DNA of 11,567 bases, taken from an uncultured Paracoccaceae bacterium. GTDB lineage: Bacteria > Pseudomonadota > Alphaproteobacteria > Rhodobacterales > Rhodobacteraceae. Below are positions 1-7,266 of this stretch, in pieces; the stretch's first letter is position 1, and the number at the start of each line of letters is the position of its first letter. Position numbers and translations under genes: made by a program. Location: positions 1-11,567 of the forward strand of contig CALEZJ010000509.1 in the NCBI GenBank assembly GCA_937927885.1. The letters are read 5' to 3'. The notes below the pieces were generated by a model, which was given only the letters and a program-made list of their open reading frames with translations, was not told the origin of the DNA and ran no database searches.

Positions 1-225
1 ATGCTGGCCTTTGCATTGTCCTTTGACGAGGTGATCGTCACCACCTTCACCGCAGGCCAGCAATCGACGCTGCCGATCTGGATGCTGAACGAACTCGTGC
101 GGCCCCGTCAGCGCCCGGTGACCAATGTCGTCGCCATCGTCGTGTTCCTGACCACCTTTGTTCCCATTCTCATCGCGTACTGGCTGACCCGCGGCGGTTC
201 CGAGACCGCGGGCGGCGGCAAATAG
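1..225 (+). CDS. ydcV: ABC transporter permease, putrescine/spermidine type (YdcV/PotC-like), C-terminal part
   Basis: This is the last 74 residues of an inner-membrane permease subunit of a polyamine-type ABC importer. The gene begins before the window, so the ATG at base 1 is almost certainly an internal methionine. About 190 residues are missing if the protein has the usual length of about 265. The visible part opens with the end of a transmembrane segment and the motif [15 protein letters not shown], followed by [12 protein letters not shown] and a final hydrophobic helix (about residues 42-63). It ends in a short polar tail. This C-terminus closely resembles my memory of E. coli YdcV and, more loosely, PotC. 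The stop lies 11 bp before the YdcW-type aldehyde dehydrogenase, reproducing the E. coli ydcV-ydcW order. That supports an uptake system for putrescine or a related amine. The substrate is inferred from the neighbour, because permease sequence alone does not fix it. Confidence 0.88.
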   Translation: MLAFALSFDEVIVTTFTAGQQSTLPIWMLNELVRPRQRPVTNVVAIVVFLTTFVPILIAYWLTRGGSETAGGGK

Positions 226-236
226 GGAGGTTCTCC

Positions 237-1670
237 ATGTCCGCTTTCGACACCCAGCTTCTGATCGGCAACGCCTTCGAGCCCGGGCAGGACGTGGCCG
301 AGCCGGTGCTGAACCCGCGCACCGGGGCGCTGATCCTGGAGGTGCCCGAGGCCAGCCCCGCGCAGGTCGACCGCGCCGTCGCTGCCGCCCGCAAGGCATT
401 CGACGGCTGGTCGCGCACCACCCCCGCCGAACGCTCGGCGGCACTGCTTCGCATCGCCGACCGCCTCGAGCGCGACGCCGATTCCTTTGCCGCGCTCGAG
501 GCGCTCAATTGCGGCAAGCCGATCAATGCCGCGCGCAATGACGAATTGCCCGGGATTGTCGATTGCTACCGCTTTTTCGCCGGCGCGGTGCGCTGCCAGC
601 ACGGGGCGGTGGCGGGGGAGTACCTGGCGGGCCATACCAGCATGATCCGCCGCGATCCGATCGGCGTGGTGGCCAGCATCGCGCCCTGGAACTATCCCTT
701 GATGATGATGGCGTGGAAACTGGCCCCCGCCATCGGCGCCGGCAATACAGTGGTGTTCAAGCCCTCGGAACAGACCCCGCTGACCGCGCTGAAACTGGCG
801 CGCATCATGGCCGAGGAACTGCCCGAGGGCGTCGTCAACATCATCCCCGGGCGCGGGCACACGGTGGGCAACCATCTGATCAACCACCGCGAGGTGGACA
901 TGATCAGCCTGACCGGCGACATCGCCACCGGCAAGAAGATCCTTGATGCGGCGTCGAAATCGGTCAAGCGCACGCATCTGGAACTGGGCGGCAAGGCGCC
1001 GGTGATCGTGTTCGACGATGCCGATATCGGCGCCGTGGTCGAGGGGCTGCGGGCCTTCAGTTTCTACAACGCCGGGCAGGATTGCACCGCCGCCTGCCGG
1101 GTCTATGCCGGCAAGGGGGTCTATGACACCCTCGTGGCCGAACTGACCGCCGCCGCCGCCTCGATCACGCTGGGGGCCGAGGATGACACGACGAACGAGA
1201 TCGGCCCCCTGATCAGCCAGCGCCAGCGCGACCGGGTGGCCAGTTTCGTCAACCGCGCGCGCGAGCAGAACCATATCGAGATCACCACCGGTGGCGAGGC
1301 AATGGCGCAGGGCTTCTATTATCAGCCCACGGTCGTGGCAGGCGCGCTGCAATCGGACGAGATCGTGCGCCGCGAGGTCTTTGGCCCCGTCGTCTCGGTC
1401 ACACCGTTTTCCGATGTGGATCAGGCGGTTGCCTGGGCCAATGACAGCGACTACGGGCTGGCCTCGTCGGTCTGGACGCGCGATGTGGGCCGGGGCATGG
1501 CGACAGCGGCGCGGCTGCGCTATGGCTGCACCTGGGTGAACACCCATTTCATGCTGGCCAGCGAGATGCCGCACGGCGGGCTGAAACAATCGGGCTATGG
1601 CAAGGACCTGTCGTCCTATGCGCTGGAGGATTACAGCGTCGTGCGCCATGTGATGGTCAAGCACGGCTGA
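237..1670 (+). CDS. patD: Gamma-aminobutyraldehyde dehydrogenase (YdcW/PatD type)
   Basis: This is an NAD-dependent cytosolic aldehyde dehydrogenase of 477 residues, the usual family length. It oxidises 4-aminobutyraldehyde, which forms from putrescine by transamination, to 4-aminobutyrate (GABA). Long stretches match my memory of E. coli Ydc[16 protein letters not shown] near residue 127, [19 protein letters not shown] near 147, and STLT-like cofactor loops after that. Catalytic residues are visible: Asn152, Lys175 (VVFKPSE), the general base Glu249 (LELGGKAP) and the nucleophile Cys283 ([11 protein letters not shown]). The C-terminal signature [16 protein letters not shown] is also family-typical. 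The ATG at 237 is preceded by GGGAGG with a 6-base spacer, and it follows the permease stop by 11 bp, so the two are very likely cotranscribed. The stop converges on the FAD/GcvT dehydrogenase gene with a 10-bp gap and no obvious terminator. The loop usually written SLTGS has Asp228 in place of Ser. Confidence 0.95.
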   Translation: MSAFDTQLLIGNAFEPGQDVAEPVLNPRTGALILEVPEASPAQVDRAVAAARKAFDGWSRTTPAERSAALLRIADRLERDADSFAALEALNCGKPINAARNDELPGIVDCYRFFAGAVRCQHGAVAGEYLAGHTSMIRRDPIGVVASIAPWNYPLMMMAWKLAPAIGAGNTVVFKPSEQTPLTALKLARIMAEELPEGVVNIIPGRGHTVGNHLINHREVDMISLTGDIATGKKILDAASKSVKRTHLELGGKAPVIVFDDADIGAVVEGLRAFSFYNAGQDCTAACRVYAGKGVYDTLVAELTAAAASITLGAEDDTTNEIGPLISQRQRDRVASFVNRAREQNHIEITTGGEAMAQGFYYQPTVVAGALQSDEIVRREVFGPVVSVTPFSDVDQAVAWANDSDYGLASSVWTRDVGRGMATAARLRYGCTWVNTHFMLASEMPHGGLKQSGYGKDLSSYALEDYSVVRHVMVKHG

Positions 1671-1680
1671 CAGGGGTGCC

Positions 1681-4143
1681 TCAGGCGCGGATGGCGCGGC
1701 CTTCGGGATCGTGCAGCGGGGCGAGCGTGGCGCGGGCCGGGACCGGGGTTCCGGCCACCACCAGCTCATACCGGCTTGCCAGGATTGCGGCGTTGCTCAG
1801 GTCCGCCGCGCCGTCAACCGCGCGCAGATACCCATAGCCGATGGGCCGCCCGACCGAATAGCCATAGCCCCCACTGGTCAGGTATCCCACGGCCTGCCCG
1901 TCGCGCAGGATCGTCTCGCGGCCCAGGAGCACCGCCTCGGGGGTGTCGGCGACAAAGCCGGTCAGACGGCGGCGCAGGGGTTGGCCGGACAGGGGCACCA
2001 GCGCCGCGCGGCCCAGAAAGTCCTGCCCGCCCTTCAGCTTGACCGCCCAGCCCAGCCCCGCCTCGAAGGGGGTGTCGTTGGGTGTGATGTCGGCCCCCCA
2101 GGCGCGGTAACCCTTTTCCAGCCTGAGCGAGTCGATGGCACGGTAGCCCGCAGGCCGCAGCCCCATCCCGGTGTCCATCAGCGCATCAAAAACCGCGCCC
2201 ATGCCCGATATGGGCAGGTGCAATTCCCAGCCCAACTCGCCCACATAGGTCAAGCGAAGCGCCCGCACTCTTTGCCCTGCGATGGTCAGCAGGCGGCAAT
2301 GGCCAAAGGGAAAGGCCGCATTCGACACATCCTCGCGCGTCACCGCTGCCAGAATATCGCGCGCGCGCGGGCCCATCAGGGCGAGCGTGCCAAAATCCTC
2401 GGTCACGTCGGTCAGGGTCGCTTCCAGCCCGGCGGGGAGGTGGTCGGCGATCCAGGCCAGATCATGCGTGCGAAATCCGGTGCCGGTAACCAGATAGAAC
2501 TGATCCGCCGCCAGCCGCGCGACCGTCAGGTCGCATTCGATCCCGCCCCGGCTGTTGAGCATCTGGGTATAGGTCACCCGCCCGGCGGGCCGCGTCACGT
2601 CATTGGCGCAAAGCCAGGACAGCGCCGCCTCGGCCCCCGGCCCGCGCAACTCGTATTTGGCGAAACTGCTTTGGTCGAACAGGCTGGCCAGGTCGCGGGT
2701 GTGGCGGTGTTCCTCGCCCACGGCCGCGAACCAGTTCTGGCGGCCCATGGAATACAGGTCCTCGGCCGGGGTGCCGGGGGGCGCGAACCAGTTCGGGCGC
2801 TCCCAGCCCAGCTTCGAGCCAAAGACCGCCCCCGCCTGCGCCAGCCGGCCATAGAGCGGTGAGGTCAGACGGGGGCGACCGCTGGAGTACTCCTCGTGCG
2901 GGAAGGCCACGGTGTAATGCTTGCCGTAAGCCTCCAGCGTGCGGGCGCGCACCCAGTTGCGGTCGCGGTGCAAGCCGGAAAAGCGGCGGATGTCCACCGG
3001 CCACAGGTCCAGGGGCGCCTCGCCGCGCATCACCCATTCCGCCAGCGCCCATCCCGCCCCGCCGCCCGAGGCGATGCCAAAGGCATTGAACCCGGCGCCA
3101 ATATACATGTTCGAGACCTCGGGCGCCGCGCCCAGGATGAAATTGCCGTCCGGGGTAAAGCTTTCGGCGCCGTTGATCATCTGCTTGACGCCGGCCCGCT
3201 CCAGCGCCGGGATGCGCGCGACCGCCTGCACCATATGCTGTTCGAAATGGTCGAAATCGTCATCAAACAGGCGAAAGGCCCAGTCGTTCGGCGCGTCGTT
3301 GCCCGGCAGGCCGGTGTCCCAGGCAATCGGGTCGGGCTCGTAGCCGCCGAACACCAGCCCGCCCACCTCTTCCTTGAAATAGGTGCGCCGGTCCGGGTCG
3401 CGCAGGGTCGGCGCATCCGGGGCCAGCCCGTCGATCCGCTCGGTCACCACATACTGATGCTTGACCGCCTGAAGGGGCACATTGACCCCCGCCAGCGCCC
3501 CCACCTGACGCGCCCAGAGCCCGGCGCAGTTCACCACGCTCTCGCAGCCGATTTCGCCCCGGTCCGTCTGCACCGCCACGATCCGCCGCCCCTCCTTGCG
3601 AAACCCGGTGACGCGCACGCCCTCGACCAGCCGTGCCCCGTGCATCCGCGCCCCCTTGGCCAGCGATTGCGCGATGTCCGAGGGGCTGGCCTGCCCGTCC
3701 GTCGGCAACCACGAGGCGCCGATCAGGTCCGCCGTGTCCATCAGCGGCCACATGCGTTTCACCTCGGCGGGCGAGATCAGGTCCATCTCCATGCCAAAGC
3801 TGCGCGCGGTGGTGGCCAGACGCTGGTATTCGGTCCAGCGGTCGGGCGTCGTGGCCAGCCGCAGGCAACCGGTCATCTTCCAGCCGGTCTCCAGCCCGGT
3901 TTCCACGGCGAGGCGCTTGTAGAGGTCGACCGAGTATTTCAGCACCCGCGTGATCGAGGCGGATGAGCGCAACTGCCCCACCAGCCCCGCCGCATGCCAG
4001 GTCGACCCCGAGGTCAGGCTGCCCTGTTCCAGCAGCAAGACCTCGGCCTTGTGGTCGCGCGCCAGGTGATAGGCGGTCGAACAGCCGATGATGCCGCCCC
4101 CGATGATGACAATTTGCGAATGGCTGGGCAGGGTTACGGACAT
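1681..4143 (-). CDS. FAD-dependent dehydrogenase fused to GcvT domain (dimethylglycine/sarcosine dehydrogenase family)
   Basis: This 820-residue two-part enzyme oxidatively demethylates an N-methyl amino acid such as dimethylglycine or sarcosine, passing the one-carbon unit to tetrahydrofolate. The N-terminal part is a DAO-type FAD oxidoreductase (about 1-440). It has the dinucleotide motif VIIGGGIIG (residues 12-20), Glu39 at the end of the second strand, and SGSTWHAAGL (45-54). His50 in that motif matches the histidine that binds FAD covalently in the mitochondrial enzymes. A linker (FAO_M-like) follows, then a GcvT aminomethyltransferase-like folate domain (about 475-700) and its C-terminal barrel (about 708-815, with YLTSGGYGYSVGRPIGYGY). 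I start at the ATG at 4143 because it lies 1 bp after the kinase-like gene's stop and just after GGAAAG. An in-frame upstream start at 4224 would overlap that gene by 80 bp and add a proline-rich non-homologous tail. Translational coupling with the upstream gene is likely. The exact substrate cannot be read from sequence, because this bacterial family has many paralogues. Confidence 0.9.
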   Translation of the reverse strand: MSVTLPSHSQIVIIGGGIIGCSTAYHLARDHKAEVLLLEQGSLTSGSTWHAAGLVGQLRSSASITRVLKYSVDLYKRLAVETGLETGWKMTGCLRLATTPDRWTEYQRLATTARSFGMEMDLISPAEVKRMWPLMDTADLIGASWLPTDGQASPSDIAQSLAKGARMHGARLVEGVRVTGFRKEGRRIVAVQTDRGEIGCESVVNCAGLWARQVGALAGVNVPLQAVKHQYVVTERIDGLAPDAPTLRDPDRRTYFKEEVGGLVFGGYEPDPIAWDTGLPGNDAPNDWAFRLFDDDFDHFEQHMVQAVARIPALERAGVKQMINGAESFTPDGNFILGAAPEVSNMYIGAGFNAFGIASGGGAGWALAEWVMRGEAPLDLWPVDIRRFSGLHRDRNWVRARTLEAYGKHYTVAFPHEEYSSGRPRLTSPLYGRLAQAGAVFGSKLGWERPNWFAPPGTPAEDLYSMGRQNWFAAVGEEHRHTRDLASLFDQSSFAKYELRGPGAEAALSWLCANDVTRPAGRVTYTQMLNSRGGIECDLTVARLAADQFYLVTGTGFRTHDLAWIADHLPAGLEATLTDVTEDFGTLALMGPRARDILAAVTREDVSNAAFPFGHCRLLTIAGQRVRALRLTYVGELGWELHLPISGMGAVFDALMDTGMGLRPAGYRAIDSLRLEKGYRAWGADITPNDTPFEAGLGWAVKLKGGQDFLGRAALVPLSGQPLRRRLTGFVADTPEAVLLGRETILRDGQAVGYLTSGGYGYSVGRPIGYGYLRAVDGAADLSNAAILASRYELVVAGTPVPARATLAPLHDPEGRAIRA

Positions 4144-4144
4144 G

Positions 4145-5035
4145 TCAGGGCTTTCCGGTGCGGGTCTGATAGGCATCGAGCGCGGTTTCGAACCGGGCGA
4201 GGGTTTCGTCGGTATAGGCGACATAATCGGTGCCGGGGGCGTTCAGATGCAGCTCCGACACCATGCTCCACATCGCCTCGCGCAGCAAAGACGCCACCTG
4301 CATCGCCGCCATCGCCCGGATCAGCGCGGCATCGGGCGGGGCACCGAAATAGGCGTGCAGCAGGGTTTCGGTTTCCTCGGGGGCAAAGCCCGCGTTCGAC
4401 GACAGGCCGGCGAGGTCGAACAGCGGCGTCGAGAAGCCCGCATATTCGAAATCGATCAGCCAGAGGCGTTCGCCGTCATCGAGCAGATTGGCGGGCAACA
4501 GGTCGTTATGGGCAAAGACGATGGGCAGCGGGATCTGCGCGGCCTCCAGCCCCTCGGCCAGCGCGACGAAGCGTGGCAGATGCGGGGTCATGCGACTGCC
4601 GCCCGCCGCCAGCGTGCGGGCATAGTCGCGGATCACATGGAAGGGCCAGAAGAACACCGCCGACCCGCTGACATGGCGCGGCATTTCGCGGTGAAACCGG
4701 CGCAGCAGCATGGCAATCGGCCCGATGGCGGCGCGCACATCCCCGGGACCAAAGGTGCGCGCGCCCAGAAACCGCGTCACCATCACCCCGGGGCCGGTGT
4801 GGCGCACCTCGGGCGCGAACCCCGCCTCGGCGGCGGCGCGGGCGACCATGCCCTCGTGCAGGCGCGAGACATGGTGAAACGGGTAATCCGCGCCGAACCG
4901 CACCACATGGCGCCCGTTCGCGTCGCTGACCACCCAGCTTTCGTTGCTGATCCCGCCCTTCAGCGGTTGCAGCGAAACCTCGCCCTGCCAGAGGCCCAGA
5001 GCCTCGATTCGCGCGCGTGCCTCCGACGTGCCCAC
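4145..5035 (-). CDS. Choline/ethanolamine kinase-like phosphotransferase
   Basis: This is a 296-residue protein of the kinase-like APH/choline kinase superfamily, which transfers the ATP gamma-phosphate to a small alcohol or amino alcohol in the cytoplasm. The N-terminal lobe carries PLKGGISNESWVV (24-36), the nucleotide-binding loop seen in LicA-type choline kinases, followed by HVVRFGAD (43-50). The catalytic Brenner motif is HNDLLPANLL, with His176, Asp178 and Asn183. The metal-binding LIDFEYAGFSTPLFDLA follows (Asp195, Glu197). The DFEYAG form favours choline/ethanolamine kinases over aminoglycoside phosphotransferases. The start is a GTG at 5035, placed so that the N-lobe is complete and preceded by a G-rich purine stretch. 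It lies 74 bp after the aminotransferase stop and 1 bp before the FAD/GcvT dehydrogenase start. It is therefore the middle gene of a probable operon. The substrate is inferred; another small hydroxylated amine is possible. Confidence 0.85.
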   Translation of the reverse strand: MGTSEARARIEALGLWQGEVSLQPLKGGISNESWVVSDANGRHVVRFGADYPFHHVSRLHEGMVARAAAEAGFAPEVRHTGPGVMVTRFLGARTFGPGDVRAAIGPIAMLLRRFHREMPRHVSGSAVFFWPFHVIRDYARTLAAGGSRMTPHLPRFVALAEGLEAAQIPLPIVFAHNDLLPANLLDDGERLWLIDFEYAGFSTPLFDLAGLSSNAGFAPEETETLLHAYFGAPPDAALIRAMAAMQVASLLREAMWSMVSELHLNAPGTDYVAYTDETLARFETALDAYQTRTGKP

Positions 5036-5067
5036 CCTGTTCCCCCGGCTGTCCCGTCACAGGATGA

Positions 5068-5082
5068 CCCCGCCGGGCGGGG
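5068..5082 (-). other. GC-rich hairpin between aminotransferase and kinase-like genes
   Basis: A perfect 6-bp all-GC inverted repeat (CCCCGC and GCGGGG, 3-base loop) lies in the 74-bp gap between the aminotransferase stop and the GTG of the next gene. There is no T-run after it on the minus strand, so it is not a standard intrinsic terminator. It could dampen read-through or protect the upstream message from 3' decay. It may also be a chance product of high GC. Confidence 0.35.
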
Positions 5083-5109
5083 GGCGGTCAAGCCCGTATC
5101 TGCGCCTCC

Positions 5110-6516
5110 TCAGCCCAGAAGGGACCGCAGCGCCGGGGTGGCCGCCTCCAGCGCGCGGGCATAGCGGCTGGTGGCCTCGTCGATCTCGGCCTCGGTGATG
5201 GTCAGTGGCGGTGAGAAGGAATTGACCGGCAGGAAGGGCAGGGCGCGCGACAGCACGCCTTCGGCCAGCGCGTGTTTCGCCACCAGCTTGTGCGGCGCGG
5301 CGGCATCGGGGAAACGTCGCTTGGTCGCCTTGTCGGCCACGAATTCGACCGAGGCCATCAGCCCCACGCCGCGCACATCGCCGATGAACTCGTGTCCGCC
5401 GACCTTGGCGCGCAGCGCGTCCAGCAGACGCGGTCCCAGCGCGGCCGCGCGGGCGGGCAGGTCCTCGCGCTGCATCAGGTCGAGGTTCGCGAGCCCGATG
5501 GCGCTGCCCACCGGATGGCCCGAATAGGTGAACCCGTGCATCACCGCGCCCATCTGCGGCGAGGCGGCCTCGAGCACATCCCAGACCCGCTGCGAGATCA
5601 GCGAGGCCGACATCGGGAAATAGGCCGAGGTCAGCCCCTTGGCCAGCGATACGAAATCCGGTTTCAGCCCATAGGTGCCGCTGCCAAACCACTGGCCGGT
5701 GCGGCCAAAGCCGGTGATGACCTCGTCGGCGATCAGCAGGATGTCGTGGCGGTCCAGAATGGCCTGCACCCCCTCGAAGTAACCTGCGGGCGGGGTGAAC
5801 ACACCGCCGGTGCCCATCACGGGCTCGGCGATGAAGGCGGCGATGGTGTCGGCACCCTCGCGCGCGATCAGCGCCTCGAGTTCGGCCAGCAGTCGGGCGG
5901 TGAACTGCGCTTCGCTCTCGCCCTTCTGGCCAAAGGCGTAGAAATGCGGGCATTCGACATGGAAGATTCCCTCGATCGGCAGATCGAAGGCGGTGTGATA
6001 GCCGGAAATCCCGGTCAGGCTGGCGGCGGCATGGGTCAGCCCGTGATAGGCGCCCTTGCGCGAGATGACTTTCTTTTTCGCCGGTTTGCCGCGCAGGTTA
6101 TTGTAATAGCGAACGAATTTATAGGCCGTGTCATTCGCGTCCGACCCCGAGGTGCCAAAGAATACCCGCGCGATGCTGGCGCCCGGCACGGTCTCGTTGA
6201 ACAGGGTCTTGACCCGGTCGGCCAGCCGGATCGTCGCCTCGCTGGAGGCACCGCCAAAGAAATGCTGGAAACTGAGGTCGCGCAGCGCCTTCTCGCCGGC
6301 CTTGACCAGTTCCTCGCGCCCATAGCCCACGTTGACGCACCACAGCCCCGCGCCCATGTCGAGAATGCTCTGCCCGCCCTCGCGCGTGACCTCGACGCCC
6401 TTCGCCCCGGTATAGATCACCGGCCCCGCAGCCATCAGATCGGCGATCGAGGTCACGGGGTGAAAGAGGCTCGCGCGGTCAAGATCGGCGAGCGGCACAT
6501 TCGCGAGGTCATTCAT
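5110..6516 (-). CDS. Class III (omega) aminotransferase, PLP-dependent
   Basis: This is a 468-residue fold-type I PLP enzyme that moves an amino group from an omega-amine or omega-amino acid to pyruvate or 2-oxoglutarate. Family marks run in order: GAGLWCVNVGYGREELV (55-71), the phosphate-binding loop GTSGSDANDT (121-130), AYHG near 156-159, and EPVMGTGG (231-238). Next come the cofactor aspartate Asp264 in LIADEVITGFGRTG, the Schiff-base Lys293 in SLAKGLTSAY, and HGFTYSGHP. The overall pattern is close to my memory of putrescine:pyruvate aminotransferase SpuC and to beta-alanine or GABA:pyruvate enzymes. Sequence alone does not choose between these substrates. The ATG at 6516 is chosen because AAAGGA sits 7 bases upstream and homology begins there. 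An in-frame extension to 6648 would run through the regulatory region and encode unlikely sequence. It is the first gene of the minus-strand operon and divergent from the NsrR-like regulator. PatD at the far end of the operon could consume an aldehyde formed from putrescine. Confidence 0.92.
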   Translation of the reverse strand: MNDLANVPLADLDRASLFHPVTSIADLMAAGPVIYTGAKGVEVTREGGQSILDMGAGLWCVNVGYGREELVKAGEKALRDLSFQHFFGGASSEATIRLADRVKTLFNETVPGASIARVFFGTSGSDANDTAYKFVRYYNNLRGKPAKKKVISRKGAYHGLTHAAASLTGISGYHTAFDLPIEGIFHVECPHFYAFGQKGESEAQFTARLLAELEALIAREGADTIAAFIAEPVMGTGGVFTPPAGYFEGVQAILDRHDILLIADEVITGFGRTGQWFGSGTYGLKPDFVSLAKGLTSAYFPMSASLISQRVWDVLEAASPQMGAVMHGFTYSGHPVGSAIGLANLDLMQREDLPARAAALGPRLLDALRAKVGGHEFIGDVRGVGLMASVEFVADKATKRRFPDAAAPHKLVAKHALAEGVLSRALPFLPVNSFSPPLTITEAEIDEATSRYARALEAATPALRSLLG

Positions 6517-6634
6517 GGCAGGGTCCTTTGCTGGGGCCAGACGGGGGACCGGAGGCTCCGGCCAATGCCTCTCCATGCCACAGACCCGGGGCGAGGGGCA
6601 AGTCGGCGCCCCGGACCGGTGCGATCGTCGCGGC

Positions 6635-6648
6635 CTGATCCAGATCAA
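6635..6648 (+). promoter_or_regulatory. Candidate FNR/FnrL-type binding site
   Basis: The sequence CTGAT-CCAG-ATCAA differs from the FNR-family consensus TTGAT-N4-ATCAA by one base, the first. Its centre is 63 bp before the start codon of the NsrR-like gene. A possible -10 element, TAGGCT (6671-6676), is centred 32 bp downstream of the box. That is the spacing expected for class II activation, with the box near -41.5 and a transcription start near 6683. Activation by an oxygen- or NO-responsive FNR/CRP-family protein is inferred from motif and geometry only. The divergent aminotransferase could be the target instead, but its start is about 125 bp away. Confidence 0.55.
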
Positions 6649-6667
6649 ATCCGTATCCGCGATTTGA
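6645..6667. promoter_or_regulatory. Inverted repeat in the aminotransferase/NsrR-like divergent promoter region
   Basis: Perfect 7-bp arms TCAAATC (6645-6651) and GATTTGA (6661-6667) are separated by 9 bases. The left arm overlaps the right half of the FNR-type box and the right arm sits just before the candidate -10. This is a natural position for a repressor, possibly the adjacent Rrf2 protein acting on its own gene. It does not match the classical AAGATGCATTT-type NsrR half-site, so the bound protein is unknown. Confidence 0.4.
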
Positions 6668-6704
6668 CTCTAGGCTGGCGGGCAGGGGTATCAGGGGGGC
6701 TTTC

Positions 6705-7157
6705 ATGCGGCTGACCGTTCGCAGCAATCTGGCCATGCGCATCCTGATGGATTGCGCGGTCAACGCGCCGCGGATGGTCAATGCGGCGCGCATCGCCGCC
6801 CGCTGCAACGCCTCGCCCCATCATGTGGCGCAGGTGGTCAGCCGACTGGCCGACGCGGGGATGCTGGCGACCACGCGCGGGCGCGGCGGCGGGCTGGGGC
6901 TGGCGCTGTCGGCGCAGTCGATCCGGGTGGGCGGCGTGCTTCGGTTGTTCGAATCCCCGGTGCCTTTTACCGAATGCATGGACGCGGCCACCAACACCTG
7001 CCCGCTGACCGCCGCCTGCCGTCTGCGCCCGGTGTTCTGCGACGCGCTGGAAAGGTTCTACCGCGATCTCGATGCGGTGACGCTGGCCGATCTGGTGGAC
7101 GGCAACGCTGCCCTGCAAGCCGTGCTGGCGCAGGACGAGCCGCAAGAGGCCCTGTAG
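6705..7157 (+). CDS. nsrR: Rrf2-family iron-sulfur regulator, NsrR-like
   Basis: This is a 150-residue DNA-binding regulator of the Rrf2 family. The N-terminal winged helix spans about 1-80, with the recognition region near SPHHVAQVVSRLADAG (37-52) and the wing TTRGRGGGLGLAL. Three cysteines, Cys91, Cys99 and Cys105, are placed to hold an Fe-S cluster (FTEC...NTCPLTAACRL). The tail ACRL through TLADLV aligns well with my memory of E. coli NsrR, a nitric-oxide-sensing repressor. Spacing is C-X7-C-X5-C: the second gap is as in known NsrR proteins, while the first is longer (X4 in E. coli, X5-X6 elsewhere). NO sensing is thus a reasonable inference but not shown. The ATG at 6705 is preceded by AGGGGGG with a 5-base spacer. 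No NO-detoxification gene lies nearby; the neighbours are a divergent aminotransferase and a convergent gentisate cluster. IscR and RirA fit less well because of the tail. Confidence 0.82.
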   Translation: MRLTVRSNLAMRILMDCAVNAPRMVNAARIAARCNASPHHVAQVVSRLADAGMLATTRGRGGGLGLALSAQSIRVGGVLRLFESPVPFTECMDAATNTCPLTAACRLRPVFCDALERFYRDLDAVTLADLVDGNAALQAVLAQDEPQEAL

Positions 7158-7184
7158 CCAGAGCCAGTCGCGCAACAGTGGGAA

Positions 7185-7206
7185 CCGGTCTTGCGCAAGC
7201 GACCGG
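7185..7206. terminator. Possible bidirectional terminator-like hairpin between convergent genes
   Basis: Perfect arms CCGGTC (7185-7190) and GACCGG (7201-7206) enclose TTGCGCAAGC, itself nearly self-complementary. The hairpin sits in the 109-bp gap between the converging NsrR-like and flavin reductase genes, where a shared terminator would be expected. Neither strand shows a T-run after the stem, so factor-independent termination would be weak. An alternative pairing of GCGCAA (7171-7176) with TTGCGC (7191-7196) competes with it. Confidence 0.35.
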
Positions 7207-7266
7207 CCTCCACAAAGAGTTGGGGCGGCGCGTGACTGCGGATGAGCGCGGCACGCTCCGGGCCCC

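Noticed and set aside
108..1769. Long open frame on the minus strand opposite the aldehyde dehydrogenase gene
   Set aside because: The plus-strand protein here is an unmistakable YdcW-type enzyme. The opposite frame is rich in Gly, Arg, His and Ala with no domain, as expected of a GC-rich antisense frame.
2896..3966. Long plus-strand open frames opposite the FAD/GcvT dehydrogenase (also 1711-2862)
   Set aside because: They lie antisense to a well-conserved protein, have low-complexity composition and show no recognisable motif.
4144..4224. Upstream start for the FAD/GcvT dehydrogenase at 4224
   Set aside because: It would overlap the kinase-like gene by 80 bp and add a proline-rich tail before the FAD-binding motif. 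The ATG at 4143 has a ribosome site and the expected N-terminus.
5272..6714. 480-residue plus-strand open frame opposite the aminotransferase (and 4088-5164 opposite the kinase-like gene)
   Set aside because: The minus-strand genes carry complete catalytic motifs. These frames are antisense shadows without domains or ribosome sites.
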